Assembly: GCA_030867875.1 (NCBI GenBank)
Contig: JAOWCC010000577.1
Location: 150,218,344 to 150,282,343 of the forward strand
DNA length: 64,000 nucleotides
Source of the DNA: Actinernus sp. WN-2022
Taxonomy: Eukaryota; Cnidaria; Anthozoa; Actiniaria; Actinernidae
Direction of reading: 5' to 3'
Position 1 is the stretch's first letter. Every line of letters begins with the position of its first letter. The notes beneath the pieces were generated by a model. The model did no database searches. It had not been told where the DNA came from and was given only the letters and a program-made list of their open reading frames with translations. The position numbers were made by a program, and so were the translations under genes. This document shows, piece by piece, positions 41,391-55,400 of this stretch.

Positions 41391-42797
41391 GGCGGAATTT
41401 GAAAACAAACTTATGAAATGTACGATTTGCCGCATAATTAGAAAGTTCAGAGGAGAAACTTAAGATACCAGGAAACAGATAAACTGATCAAAATTTGAGG
41501 GATGTACCTTTGCTGGTAGGTAAGCGTGCAATCGTGTTTTCAGTAAATTTAAGTTAATCTTTTACCTGGTATCTTAAGTTTGCAGACAGTGAATATTTCA
41601 GAAATTCGATTTTAAGGAAATTATTTGTCATCAGATTTCCCATACGAATACTGTATTTAACGCCAACTCTAACGAGGTTTCGAACAACTTGGAGTCACTT
41701 CAGAGCACATGGAAATAATACAGCACTAAAGGTCTGGGTAAACAGGTGTAGAAACAGTTTGGATTTTTTTGTTTTTCAATAAGTTTCCTCGTTCGCCCGC
41801 GCGCAACGGTATGCTCCGATGCCAAAACATTTCTTCCGCAACAGCTGTTTCGCCGTTTGTTCGCCGTAGTAACAATGTTGACTAGAAACCAGCAACGGTA
41901 TTCCCTCGTTTGCCCAAGGCGCATGAACCGACATTTGTTTCTCGTGAAATGTTCTTGGTTTGCACAGCCAGGCAGATTGCTTTTCTACTTTCAGTTCTCG
42001 CTCGTTTTTTCACCTAAGAAACATTGTAAACCACAAGACACAAAAAAACGATAATTTGAAAGATTGGGTCCAGAATATCCAGGTTTTTGTTTCATTGCAA
42101 TAGTCAATTCAGAAGACTGACTTATAAAGTCAACGCATTTATTATACACTTGCCGAATGCCACGTACACACAATAATTCAAGGACACAAATAATGCTTAC
42201 GGCAAGTTATGTACATCATTCATTGTTTTTCACTGTTAGTAATGAATTACTAAGCACAGGGCGGAAAGACCTGGAAGAAAATCATCGTCACCATTTTCTA
42301 CGGATTTATCTGGGCACACGAAGGGCTAATGTACAAACAAACTGCTCCTGATCCCAGTTCAAAGGTATGTCAATGTTGTTTGAGCAAGAATACAATTGTC
42401 GCCTGTAACTATTACAAATGTTTCTGGCGTCTTTAGTCTAACTACACTTCGACATTTGCGTAAGGACAATTTTTAGGATTGTGAAAAAATAAATACTGAA
42501 TAGGTTAATATTAAAGTGAGACCGAACGATTTTCAAACGTGCAACCCAATTTAACTTTTTATCTGATCCAAGTCTTCGACGTAGCTGAATGTATATGTAC
42601 AAAACCATTTTCTTTTCAAGAATACTATTTGACACTCTGTACACAAGTAAAATCTATGCGATAACGTATGACGGTAGCGCAATCCCAAATTCAGTCACAC
42701 TTTCCTATATTAACAGTTCATTTGTTTGAAACGCGTCTTATAAAATTTCACCAGTCCAGTCATGCGTTACTCAAGATAACGCAACTCAAGTAACGAC
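41391..42797. other. Intergenic, downstream of the dynein gene
   Basis: AT-rich sequence between the decayed element and the dynein stop codon. A small inverted pair (AACTTAAGATACCAGG at about 41456, complement at about 41565) suggests a 130 bp MITE. A reverse-strand AATAAA at 42143-42138 is a possible dynein polyadenylation signal. No gene recognised. Confidence 0.45.
42138..42143 (-). terminator. Possible dynein polyadenylation signal
   Basis: AATAAA on the - strand about 650 bp beyond the dynein stop codon. It is only a hexamer match and other sites are possible. Confidence 0.25.
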
Positions 42798-43439
42798 TTA
42801 GTCGTCTAACTGACACAAGAGCGCCACACCGCGCATGACCCAATGCTCTTGTGGCTCGTTGGACGGCAGGCGCAATTCCATGACAAAGTTGGTAGAATGG
42901 CCTGTGGTAGACAATGTTCCTCTCCTCTCGCTCGTCTTGTAAATCGGCACAACATAGTGTGGCCGCTCTTTAATGTCCTCCTTCTTGCAGGGGCACAGCC
43001 ACATCACAGGCACGCTGTCAAACAGGACCTTGGGCTGGGACTCCCCTATAGCCTTAGTCTTTCTGTCCCAGCGCGCTCCCTCCATGAATAAACCATCCAC
43101 ATAGACACCGTCCTCTGGAGGCGTGTCGTACTTCTTGTCCTCTAAGACATCGAAGTCAAAGGTTAGGAGGTCAATAGGGATGGTATATTTACGAGCAAAG
43201 TTCTGTTTGGAGCCTGTCAGGAAAGCCTGCGTGAAGAAAAACCCTGAGATCCAGAAGACAGGTGGGGCGCCACTATCGTACCAATCCTGGAGGAACTTGA
43301 GTCGAGCAATGAGGTCGTTCACATAGCTCCCCAAGGGCTTCAGTGACGGGTACGATTTCTTCATCCACAGGCCCGGTATCTTGCCTTTAAGAATGCCGCT
43401 GACGACCTCCTCAAGCTCAGAGGACATGACAACGAGACC
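42798..43439 (-). CDS. DNAH7: DNAH7-like last coding exon
   Basis: 642 nt, phase 0, encode visible residues 830-1042 and TAA at 42800-42798. The content is the dynein C-terminal domain: [82 protein letters not shown] and [13 protein letters not shown]. This domain contacts the ring and modulates motor activity. Confidence 0.97.
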   Translation of the reverse strand, partial: GLVVMSSELEEVVSGILKGKIPGLWMKKSYPSLKPLGSYVNDLIARLKFLQDWYDSGAPPVFWISGFFFTQAFLTGSKQNFARKYTIPIDLLTFDFDVLEDKKYDTPPEDGVYVDGLFMEGARWDRKTKAIGESQPKVLFDSVPVMWLCPCKKEDIKERPHYVVPIYKTSERRGTLSTTGHSTNFVMELRLPSNEPQEHWVMRGVALLCQLDD

Positions 43440-46400
43440 CTGAGGAGGAGAACGAAGGGAAGAGGTTAGGTAACAGTTTTATTGATGTAATGAGATCAAC
43501 ATGCATGGTAAACCCGGCCGGTTAGCTCTGTTGTAGAGTGCCGGTCATGCATGAGCGAGGTTGTGGCTTCCAACCCCGGCCGCATCCCTGGGCAGGGACG
43601 TGTCACACCGCGGTAAAACGTTGTGTGCTCCGCTGGCCGAAAGAACGAAGGCTCTGGAGTTCAATACAAGTTTCCAAGGTCTTTTTTAGTAAATAATTTT
43701 AAAACTTAGTAAATTCACAGTGAATTACAAATTAAGAAAACTTCAACCTGTTAAAGTGCCTATAAAATGAAAAAATCGATCCTATTTTTATTTTATTAAA
43801 TTTTAGTCTTCCCTAAGTCATTTTGTGCAATGAAAAATAAATTTGGAGCGCGCGAACATTTTTTATTTCCTGTTGAAGTCAGGCATAATTGTCAAAATCA
43901 TGCGACAATTTTTGTGCCGTTAAATATATGCTAATTACATGCGTGACGTCAAGTTGTTGCATATTTTATATTTGTCTACTCCGTAAATAAAACAAAATAC
44001 TGTGCGTTTATTACTTGAGGGGCCTTGCCATATGTCACATTTTTTCTCAAAGAAGCCTTGCCGTCGGCCTTATTTTTACTTTTGTGAATATAAATGTGCA
44101 AACCACTTGACGTCACGCACGTAATTAGCATGTCATTAACGGCATAAAAATTGTCGCATGATTTTGACAAGTATGTCTGACTTCAACACGAAAAAAGCTA
44201 CTGTTCGCGTTCTCCCAATTTATTTTTAATTGCACGAAACGACTTAAGGTCCTGTTACACGAGGCAATTTTTCTTGCAACTTGCAACGCAATGTTGACGA
44301 TCAAAAATCATTGCAAGTTGCTGTTGGGTGTTAGACGTACGCAACGTTCTTTGCAACTTGCAATGCGATATACTTAAGCCCACCGCCAGATATTTACAAT
44401 TTTTAGCGGAAAATCCTCAATATAATAAAAACAAATAAATTACAACATATGGCAACATGGCCGCGGATCGCCGTAGGAAAGCGATGTGTATTTTAATGTT
44501 TTAGAGTTGGAGCATGAAGAAGAAAACGATAAAAAGAGACGCAGCACAACGTGGTTAAAACATGAACGATTGTTCAACTCGCTCAACAGCTCAACCTTCT
44601 CTGCATCCGTCGACTTCCTATTTACATTTTTCGGCGACGCCAAATAAATTGTATGTGTTTTCTGTGTCTACCTCTTCGCCGGGAAACGTAAACAAATCCA
44701 TCTTGGATTGTGGTGCGAATTTCACCTTCCCTCCCCTCTCCCCTTGGACTAACTATGAGAATTGTGATTGATTGTTTCGCCAAAATTGCAACACAAGTTG
44801 CAAAGACTGAGTTACACGGTGCAACCGCTCGCGCGGAGTTGCGAAAAGTAGAAGATCGTTCTACTTTCCCTGCAACTTGTCTCGCAATTTTTCGTTGCGA
44901 GACGAGTTGTAAAGAGGGGTGTTACACGTGCAATTTCTTCTGCAACTTGTCTCGCAATGGCGTTGCGTTGCAAGTTGCAAGGAAAAATGCCCCGTGTAAC
45001 AGGACGGAAGACTAAAATTTAATAAAACAAAAACAGGGTCGATTTTTTCACTTCATTAGGCTCTATTTCCATTCACGATCCTCCTCCCCACAAACGGGCG
45101 AGGAACGCGGGCTCATCCAAGCGGCTGGTAATCGAGCCTATCACTTCATAGGCACTTTAACCCTTTCACTCCCGGACGTGTTTGGGCTCAATGGGTGAAA
45201 TGCAGAGTGCTAACTCAACCCTCCCCCCTCAGTTCCAGTTTGGCTAGCCCGGGCTAGTTAAATACTGCTGACTTTTTAAACCAAGGGCTCAAACTTTCCC
45301 CATGATGCCATTCGGCAGAATTCTACAGACTCGGCGGCGGTGAGTATGGTTTCTTCTGTAGGTTTTCCAATGAAATGTGCTCTAATTTTGGACAAATAAG
45401 CCACTGTAAGAGAGCTAGAGGACATCATTAAGTCTGATGACGGCTGAAAAGTACTTGGTTTGCTTTTAGTAGGCCTTGCGAGGGGTTTCATAGGGTTTTT
45501 CGTTTGTGTTTCTGCTTTGGGACACATGAAATAATTATTCACTGAAACCCTTGAAATTCTGCAGTTGGTTGTCTTTTCCCCCTGCTCAACCTATTAGGAT
45601 GTGTTTTTGTCACTTTAAAGCAACGGCTTGAGTCCAAATCACCGCTCTTGGTTGTAGGGGTAAAAGACTTATAAAAAAATCCTACAGGAGTCCCAGAGGG
45701 GGGGTCCCCTTGTGATTTTTTTGTTGATTACCCAGCATGCAATTGGAGTTGGGAACAGGAAAACATGGTGGAGAGAAGTGCATTTATGCAAACAAACCTG
45801 CTGGTTGGAAAGATTAAACAAGGTACTGTAACGACTGAGTGGTTATTTTGTGTTTGCTTTTGATTTCAAGTGCGAATGGGAAGGTTTTCTTGAGCCGATC
45901 CCAGTTATAGCTGTGGCTTTGAAGTCATTCATCCCTTGAAATAATATCGCAACATCGTATTTCCAGCGTGTCTAGGTTTGATGCAATATTTTTTCCCAGG
46001 TACATGCTTCATATTGGCCGCTTTTGGCCGCTCTAGTAGTGAAAGGGTTAAGTACAAGTTAAAAACTCGCAGGTGTGTTTTAGCATGTGATATATACTCG
46101 AGGGCGCAACCAGAGAGTTTATATCACATGATAAAACACGATATGAGTTTTTTAACTGACTTCTAAAACCTGAAACCTTTCCGAAGACAATGTTCCGAAA
46201 TACTGTTATAAGACGGTAAAAAAATACTTTAGATTTTAAAAGAACATTATCAAACTCATTAATAATTCATGAAGCAAAAACAAAAGAAATCACCGACTGA
46301 TAAGTGATCTTTAAATCTGATACAGATTTCTTCCTGATTTACATTTACATTTTCTCGGCCAAAATAAGTAACTGAAAACATGACTCTACATCTAGACGTT

Positions 46401-49400
46401 TGATAAGCAAGAAAAAGAATTCGTGTCCGATCTTTATCCGATTTACAAACTCGAGCTGAAAGCGAGAGTTTGTAAATCGGATAAAGATCGGACACGAATT
46501 CTTTATCTATTACTTTCGGAAGCGCTCAGTGGAACAAAATTATGCATTTTAAGACAAAAACAGAATCTCAAAGGAATAAAACCGATGTTTGATTGTTAAA
46601 TGGATTTGAATATGAATTACTCAGCAATCAGCAATCAGCAGCGGCTGTTGTTTGTTAATGTTGGAATGTTGAGTGGTGTGAACAAAATTGCATAGCTGCT
46701 ATTAGGCCTTTGTACGTCATGTTATGACCTGCGCTGTTGAACGACTGCCCCAAACTTCACGTCCCATAATGGCGTAACAGCCCAACATATCCTCGCTCTA
46801 GAATTACCAATAATCAGTAATTGGCTTTTGCTCTTCAATTATCAATAATCGCTAATTCTAGAACGCAAATTAAACATTCATTAATTCTAAGACAAATCCC
46901 GCCTTGCATCATGCCCGCAACGTGCAGACTCGGTCACGGTGGAATTTGGTGTATTTTCAAGTTTCCGCGTGATGGGTAATTATGTTGCAGTGAGAATAGT
47001 TTTCTTGTGTTTTTTTTTGCGAAAAGTTGCACATTCGTACCCAAAAAAATAGAAACAGGGCTGATTGCCTCGTTTTCATTTAGTTTCGGCGGGAAACTTG
47101 AGACGCTCGCGCGACCGGCTCATCAAAAGCGCATGCGCGTAACGTTATGCCGCTGTGTGGGGACGTTATAAGCCGTTGGCCTTGTCTCTACTTCTTAAAA
47201 CATCAGGTCTGTGTCAGTGATACAGGCACTGATCAATGAAACATCAACGTCTGTATCTAACAAAGACTATGCAAGTGTCTGTATGATCAGGATGAGACTA
47301 ACCTTGATGGCTTTCTGTATGTTGATGAGACTTGAGCGCACTACTTCCACTAGCCTGTTAAACCTGACCATCTCTTGCACCAACACAGTATTCATACTCT
47401 GTGTGTATGTCGTGGGATACTTTCTCAGAGCAGCCTCGGTATCGAAAACGCGAGGCATCTTATCAAGAATATCTTCCGATACGCTGGAGACAATCTCATC
47501 ATCTGATTTTCCCCCGCCAGACGAGGAACGCGATTGCGTCAAAAGAATGCTGTTGAACAAAAGGATGGTTTCTTGCTGGTCCTTGGTGATGTCAGCATTG
47601 GCGTGCATGCCGAAGATCTCGGGATGGTTAAAAATGGGAAGGGTCTTGGCGTATTCGATGTAAGAATCGTAATCACCGTCTTTGGGTGAATAGTAAAGCC
47701 CACTGGGTGAGAATTTGTGGTCGGACTCATCGATGACTAAGTTGTTGTAGAAGCGGTCCAAGATGGTGAGTAAAGTGCGGCGGTCACGGTCGTCGGTCAC
47801 ACGACCACCATAGTTACATTCACCAGTCAGGTATTTCAACGCCGCGTACTGTACTTCCTGTTAACAGAATGGTCACACAAGAGTTAGTAACGCAGTACAA
47901 CTTATGGTTGGCAATTTTGAATTCGCTACTACCAAACTGAATAAAGGACTGGGGCCGAGTTGGTAAAGTTAATCCAATTAACAGATCGTCACAAGAAAGA
48001 CCACATCAGAATTGGTAAGAGTACTAAATTTGCAAAAATCGTTGTGGGGGTGAGGAAGGCCGAATGATGTCTGCGCACGCTCATGCTCTCTCAAGCTTTT
48101 TGGCAATGCAAACGATACTTACGTCATACTTGTTCATAAACATGTGCAGCTGCTGAACACTAATGCGCAAGTCCGTCTCGTTGAACTCGTAAGGAATGTT
48201 CCATCCCAGCGGGCCGAATTTACGGCGCTCTTGAACTAGGGCGTGGAAGAAACACAGCCCAAACAACATCTTCTTGAACTCGAACTGTGAAAAAAAAAAC
48301 GTTACTAAAACACTTAGTGGAAACAATGCATTTCGTATTGACGTGAGCCAGACTTCTTTGGAGCTTCAGCTGGCATCATCCACACGCGTCTTTATACTTT
48401 ACCTCTATTCTCATTCGATTTAGCAAATATAAGGTGGTTCTCCACGTTTTATAACAAAATATGCAGATGTACTATAGCAGAACACGTATGCATTTATACA
48501 AGCTTTTCAAGACCTTGAAAGTACATTATTTTGTTTTTAAACATAGGAGAACCATGTTCTATTTGTTTTATAATATAAAATTCGATCTACACGGAAATAA
48601 ATGCTCGAGCGTGCATTATAAGAAATTGATGTTCAAACTTCGTGCACAGTACAAAATCCAAGCAGGTGATTGGCTAATGATAGTTTATTATTGGTGAACA
48701 AAGCACTCGTCCCAGATACTCTCTTATCCACAAGAAGGGAGACCTTCGCTTTGCTTAACGTGTTTGGACGACTTGGACTAAAACGTCATTCCAACCGCAT
48801 ATTAGAGAGAATGGCAGACAATTGCCAGAAGGGCAACAGTAGGATTCAATTATGTCTCTCTAGTGAACAACATATATTTTTTGAGGCGAAAATGTGCATG
48901 CTCGTTGGAAATGGCTGATTTGCAAGTGTTGTAAGTACACCATGAATACAACTCACGAAACAAATATGGCTTTGGAAAGCTTTTAAAACACACTAGTAGT
49001 TTTATTGAAGAAGTGGCTTTTATTTCCGAGACCTTACTGTGCCAATGAGAGAAGAAAATGCAGAGAGAATTCAGTTGATGGTTAAAAAATCTAGGATTTT
49101 TCAATTTGGAAAAATGCCTTTTGCATCGGATTCGTAGTGAGTTCAAGATTTCAATTCCTATGCAAACCACTGGAATCAGGTTTATAGTCATTTTCGAATG
49201 AAATAAACTATCAAAGAAAGTAGACTGTCTATGAGTTAAGCCGGGTAAAGACTTTGAATACGTGGCTCCAAGAGAAACATTTCAGTTCTAGTTATGTACT
49301 GTAATCATACTGATTCAATTGAAATCACAAAACGGCTTCACGTTGTATGTTTGTTTTCTTTCCGTCAACTTCACTGACCAAACGACGAAAGTAAATTATT

Positions 49401-52400
49401 CTTTGCAAAGTTCTCTACTAGGTTAGATATTAAAAGTCCTAGTTGTTTTATTTATTGTCTACTGAAATGACATTTCTTTGTGGAGATATCTACGAAAATG
49501 ATTTTATTCATCCGGAATCTTTGATTTCTTTTTGAATTGGTTTTAATTGACAACTGATTTTAGTCGAAATGCACTGCTGTGCGCTCTGTTTGAATTAAAA
49601 GGGTTTGAGACTTTGTGTTTTATCCACAAATACAGGCACTTGCTGACTGTACGATGAACTCAAAAAAATTTCATACTGCATTCGGTCTTCGGCCTCATGC
49701 AGTATTCATTATTTTTCGTTCATCTTACAGTAAGCACGTGCCTGTATTTGCCAATAAAGAACGCATATCAGTCTCTATCCCTTATATAATGCACACTGAG
49801 CAGCCAATCAGAAATCAGTACAGTCAGCGTGTGCCTGTATTTGCCAATAATTAACGCACATCAGTCTCAAACCCTTAAATAATGCACGCTGAGCAGCCAA
49901 TCAGAAATCAGTACCGGCAGCGCGTGCCTGTATTTGCCAATAATGAACGCACACCAGTCTCTAACCCTTAAATAATGCACGCTGAGCAGCCAATCAGAAA
50001 TCAGTACAGTCAGCGCGTGCCTGTATTTGCCAATAAAGAACGCACATCAGTCTCTAACCCTTAAATAATGCACGCTGAGCGCCTGTATTTGCCAATAAAG
50101 AACGCACATCAGTCTCTAACCCTTAAATAATGCACGCTGAGCAGCCAATCAGAAATCGCGCCTTCTTGGGATTCTCCCGTAATTTATATAATAAAAAACG
50201 TTAATCAGGCCGAGATTAAGGGCGCGGTTTTGGGGACATATTCCGAAATTAGAAGACCTTGAAATCCTGCACATATCCCTCGTACTTTTAGTACGTCCAT
50301 TAGGAGTATTTGTGTGTGTTGATAATGCAATAAACAAGATTGTATTCCTTTTTGGGAGTACTCGGCCGGAATCTGTCCCAGAAAACGTGCCTTTGACATT
50401 TGGATGGTTTAGGCGCCCGAGCGGCCAATTACTGTGCGACTACTGTAACCGGGGTCTCTTGGACAACGAGAACCAATCACATTGCAGAACGAAAACAAAA
50501 CATTCAAACTTATGGGTATTTGAACGCGGGCAATCATTAGCATTACAACTTGCTCGAGCTTCGATCCAGTAAAAGGCAAATTTGGTCTTTTGAATGAAGA
50601 AAACCGCGTGGATCTGGTAGCATTTGTAAGTTGGAATGCTTTGTTTTCGTTTTTCAATGCTTTTAAGTTTCGTTGTCCAAGTGGCCCCGATTACAGCACT
50701 GTACACTTATGCTGGTTGAATGACCGCCAGGAGCTGGGCGCATCCATGATACTCTGAGGGCGGTTCGATCATGGTAACTTCTTTGTTTTTCTTTATAAAA
50801 CAGAGGGAGAGAAGAAAGGAGGTTCGATCATGGTAACTTCTTTGTTTTTCTTTATAAAACAGAGGGAGAGAAGAAGAAAGGGGGTTCGATCATGGTAACT
50901 TCTTTGTTTTTCTTTATAAAACAGAGGGAGAGAAGAAAGGGGGTTCGATCATGGTAACTTCTTTGTTTTTCTTTATAAAACAGAGGGAGAGAAGAAGAAA
51001 GGGGGTTCGATCATGGTAACTTCTTTGTTTTTCTTTATAAAACAGAGGGAGAGAAGAAAGGGGGTTCGATCATGGTAACTTCTTTGTTTTTCTTTATAAA
51101 ACAGAGGGAGAGAAGAAAGGGGGTTCGATCATGGTAACTTCTTTGTTTTTCTTTATAAAACAGAGGGAGAGAAGAAAGGGGGTTCGATCATGGTAACTTC
51201 TTTGTTTTTCTTTATAAAACAGAGGGAGAGAAGAAAGGGGGTTCGATCATGGTAACTTCTTTGTTTTTCTTTATAAAACAGAGGGAGAGAAGAAAGGGGG
51301 TTCGATCATGGTAACTTCTTTGTTTTTCTTTATAAAACAGAGGGAGAGAAGAAGAAAGGGGGTTCGATCATGGTAACTTCTTTGTTTTTCTTTATAAAAC
51401 AGAGGGAGAGAAGAAAGGGGGTTCGATCATGGTAACTTCTTTGTTTTTCTTTATAAAACAGAGGGAGAGAAGAAAGGGGGTTCGATCATGGTAACTTCTT
51501 TGTTTTTCTTTATAAAACAGAGGGAGAGAAGAAGAAAGGGGGTTCGATCATGGTAACTTCTTTGTTTTTCTTTATAAAACAGAGGGAGAGAAGAAAGGGG
51601 GTTCGATCATGGTAACTTCTTTGTTTTTCTTTATAAAACAGAGGGAGAGAAGAAAGGGGGTTCGATCATGGTAACTTCTTTGTTTTTCTTTATAAAACAG
51701 AGGGAGAGAAGAAGAAAGGGGGTTCGATCATGGTAACTTCTTTGTTTTTCTTTATAAAACAGGGAGAGAAGAAGAAAGGGGGTTCGATCATGGTAACTTC
51801 TTTGTTTTTCTTTATAAAACAGAGGGAGAGAAGAAAGGGGATTCGATCATGGTAACTCCTTTGTTTTTCTTTATAAAAGAGAGGGAGAGAAAGGGAGGTT
51901 CGATCGAACGCCCTTTTTACCCCCTAGATTCTCTCTAGCGAAGAAGCGACATTTCAGTAAATACGAAGAGCGCTGTACTTTGATTGCACAAGCGAATATG
52001 AAATAAACAAACTCGCTCTGTATCAATCAATATAAATCTATCAGTTTTTAAAGTAGAATTCCAATGAAAAACTCACTCTGAGATACGTTGTACCAAAACA
52101 AACAAACAAATGCTCACCGGCTTTTTAGAACTGGTGAAGAATTCAGGGTCCGAGATTGGATCTCCAAGGTACGACCTAATAACGTTGGCCTTCAGTCCTT
52201 TAGGCGGTTCGTTAGTCATCTTCACGCCATTCTGTAGTACAGACACTGGAAAGTTCGGTGACGGGTAGCTGGTTAACCACAGGCGGAAGTCAGGGTGGGT
52301 GGTGTCTGGATTGAGCTCCTGAATATTAAGTAATCAGAAATACAAATTAAGGTCAGTTTTAAACAAGTACCTACACTAAGAGTGGTAAAGTGATGACGTC

Positions 52401-55400
52401 ACAAAACATACATTTTCGCTTAAACAATATTTGAACATTGAGTCTGAAAGACCGCCGTGAAATAACTTTACACACCAAAAATGGGGCAAATAATGATGGA
52501 GTATATATCGTCAGTTTGACAATCTATTCAGCGTACACAAGCAAACATGACACAATACTTGCGCGGCACACGCATACCTTGATTATGACGTAATGAGTGA
52601 ACAATCTAATCGTAGCGCTTGAAAGGCTTCCCGATAATCGACTGACCAATGAGAACGTTCGGTTTACAAGATTAACATACTTGGGATTTTCCGGAAATTA
52701 TCGAAGGGATTCCAATGTTTACGCAGTACGCCGTAACACCAAATCTCAATCCGTATATGCTACCACAGGGAACCCAAGCGGTAACCCCAAATGCACTCAA
52801 TCAGCTTCAGCGCGCATCGTGAGCCAACAATAAACCATTGTGATCAGAAGTAAACATCTCTGTTCAAAATTAAAATGTTAAAAATGCAAAAAAGAGTTTG
52901 TCAACGGCTATTAAACTGCTGTTTACTTGTCTTTAGCTTATTTCTATTTTGATCTCAGAAATTTAGTATTCTAACAGGAGAAGACTGACGATTTGATTTG
53001 CCGTTTTGAATTATAACTTCAGATTTAGAATCCGAAACGGCGAAACAGATGGAGACGCAATCCTTTTCATAGTGCGGGTCCTTGTATAAAAACCAACTTG
53101 AGTATTAACAGTGTACTGTCCTAATTCGCGACCTGTAGTTTGCATTGAGGGAGGAGTAATTATCATACTAGGTACTTCAAAAACCAGAACGACGACGACA
53201 CCTGTGACGGCAGGACGTGAAAACGTATTCTCTCATCAAATCCTGTGGTTATTGTTTCTTTCATTATCCGCCTTTTACTGCTTTCTTACTCAGGTTTTCT
53301 AAAAAATAAGATAAGCACAGAGTTCCGATAAGGCCGGACGAAAAACAGAGATTTACTTCCTTACGAACATGTGTAGTTTTTCAGCCAAAATGTCACTTGT
53401 ATTATATTTTGCAATTAATTATATTGTCTTATTGCCGTCGTCTCAGAGGTTTGGGGCTAGCCCCTCCCACTTTGAATGATTGATGGCAGTCTAATGCAAA
53501 CTACACGTCGCCACTTTGGTCTGGCGCCATCGGGTAGCCAAACATTGCACTGAGGGTGGATTACCTCGCAAAGTTTTTCAAGCGTAGGCATCCACGATGT
53601 CGCTAAATGACAATTTTGTAGAACCACCCAAGTGCCATCCTTGACGGCTTTCTCAATCATGCGCAGAGCTATGGGACCTTGACCCTGACCAAGTGACAAC
53701 GAGCTCAGTTTAGAGCCACCGAAACCCTGGTCATCGGCAAACTTGAGCAGTGCAGCCGTGGGATCAGATCCAGGAGAAAGCACAAAGATTAAAGGACCAC
53801 ACGGGTTGGAGTCTGTGAACGCCTTGCCTAGATCGAATGGAGGCGGTTCGATGTACTTCTTGCCAAGCTTGAGGGTAACGAAATCTTGAACGCACGGAGT
53901 TACCTGGACGACAAAGAGACACAAATATTTAATTTGGTGTATTAGTTAAAAAATAGAAAACCTTTTCTGTTACGTAAACAAGACCACGGGTCCCTTGGTT
54001 CCTATTCTTATTATTAAATAGAAATGAGTAAAAAATCTCAATATCGCTCCTTTGAAATCAATCTCGTGTGTACATAGCCTCGTAGAAACATGGGTAACAA
54101 CCAATCAGATCGCGCGTACTATTGAATCTTTTTATAAATCCTCATGCAAACATGGGTAACAACCAATCAGAGCGCGCGTACTATTGAATCTTTTTATAAA
54201 TCCTCATGCAAACATGGGTAACAACCAATCAGATCGCGCGTACTATTGAATCTTTTTATAAATCCTCATGCAAACATGGGTAACAACCAATCAGAGCGCG
54301 CGTACTATTGAATCTTTTTATAAATCCTCATGCAAACATGGGTAACAACCAATCAGATCGCGCGTACTATTGAATCATTGCGCAGAATGGCCGTTGTTCG
54401 AGGGACACTTTGAGATTTTGGACTACATTAAGGTCAACTAATTATAATATTAATGAGTTAGAGGATTGCCCTACGATTGGCTTAAATAAATGAGCTTTGG
54501 GAGTTGCTTGTCCCTAGCCGATCTCAAATGGAACGAGCTTTGGGAACTGCTAGTCCCAAGCCGATCTCAAGTGTGAAAGTCAATTCAATAGAAGTTCGTA
54601 AAACCAGGTAATGGAATGAAAGAGCCAAACAATAGTTTATCCACAAAACGACAAAGCCCTTCGGCTTAAACCTCATGCTCTCAATTTTTTCACAGCATGT
54701 TCACAACGCATCGCAAATAAGTCTAAATACAGATTCTAGGAAGCTGTAGCTTTAAAATGTAATGTTATTCAAGCTTATCCGTGCCCTAGAAGTCAAACAA
54801 AATCACCAAATGAAACTGAACTGAGTATACTTTTGTTCAACTCGCGTCGAAGCGGTAAAAATAGCCGGTCCGCAATTCCAACTCATTCTCAATTTTCTCC
54901 CAATCGTGTTCAACTTGCATCGCAAATAAGTCTGAATACAGATTCTAGGAAGATGTAGCTTTAAAATGAGACATCATTCAAGCTTATTCTTGCCGGAAGA
55001 AATCAAACAAAATCGGATCCATAAAATCACCCACAAAGAAACTGAGCTAGTTGTGTTCATGCAACTCACGTAGAAGCGGGAAAAAAGCCGGTCGGCAAAC
55101 AGTGTTCCAAGCCGTTCTCAATAATCTCCCAGTCGTGTTCAAATCGCATCGCAAATAAGTCTGAATACAGTTTCTCGAAATATGTAGCTTTAAAATGAGA
55201 TATTATTCAAGCAGTAACCGGTCGTTTTGATACCCAACTCAAGACGTTTCAATACCAAGTCAGTTCGATACCAATTCCTATGATTTCATCTTCTGCCTTA
55301 ACCTAACTACTCTAGTTCCGATGAAATCCTATCACGACAAGTAAACTTATGTTCTTACGTAGTTTGACGCCATTCGATTTCAATAGAGCATCTAAAATCA

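Noticed and set aside
47211..47663. 150-codon + frame
   Set aside because: It is antisense to a well-supported dynein exon.
50762..51897. Regular repeats that could look like a CRISPR array
   Set aside because: Units are head to tail with no unique spacers and lie in an animal gene intron, so this is a minisatellite.
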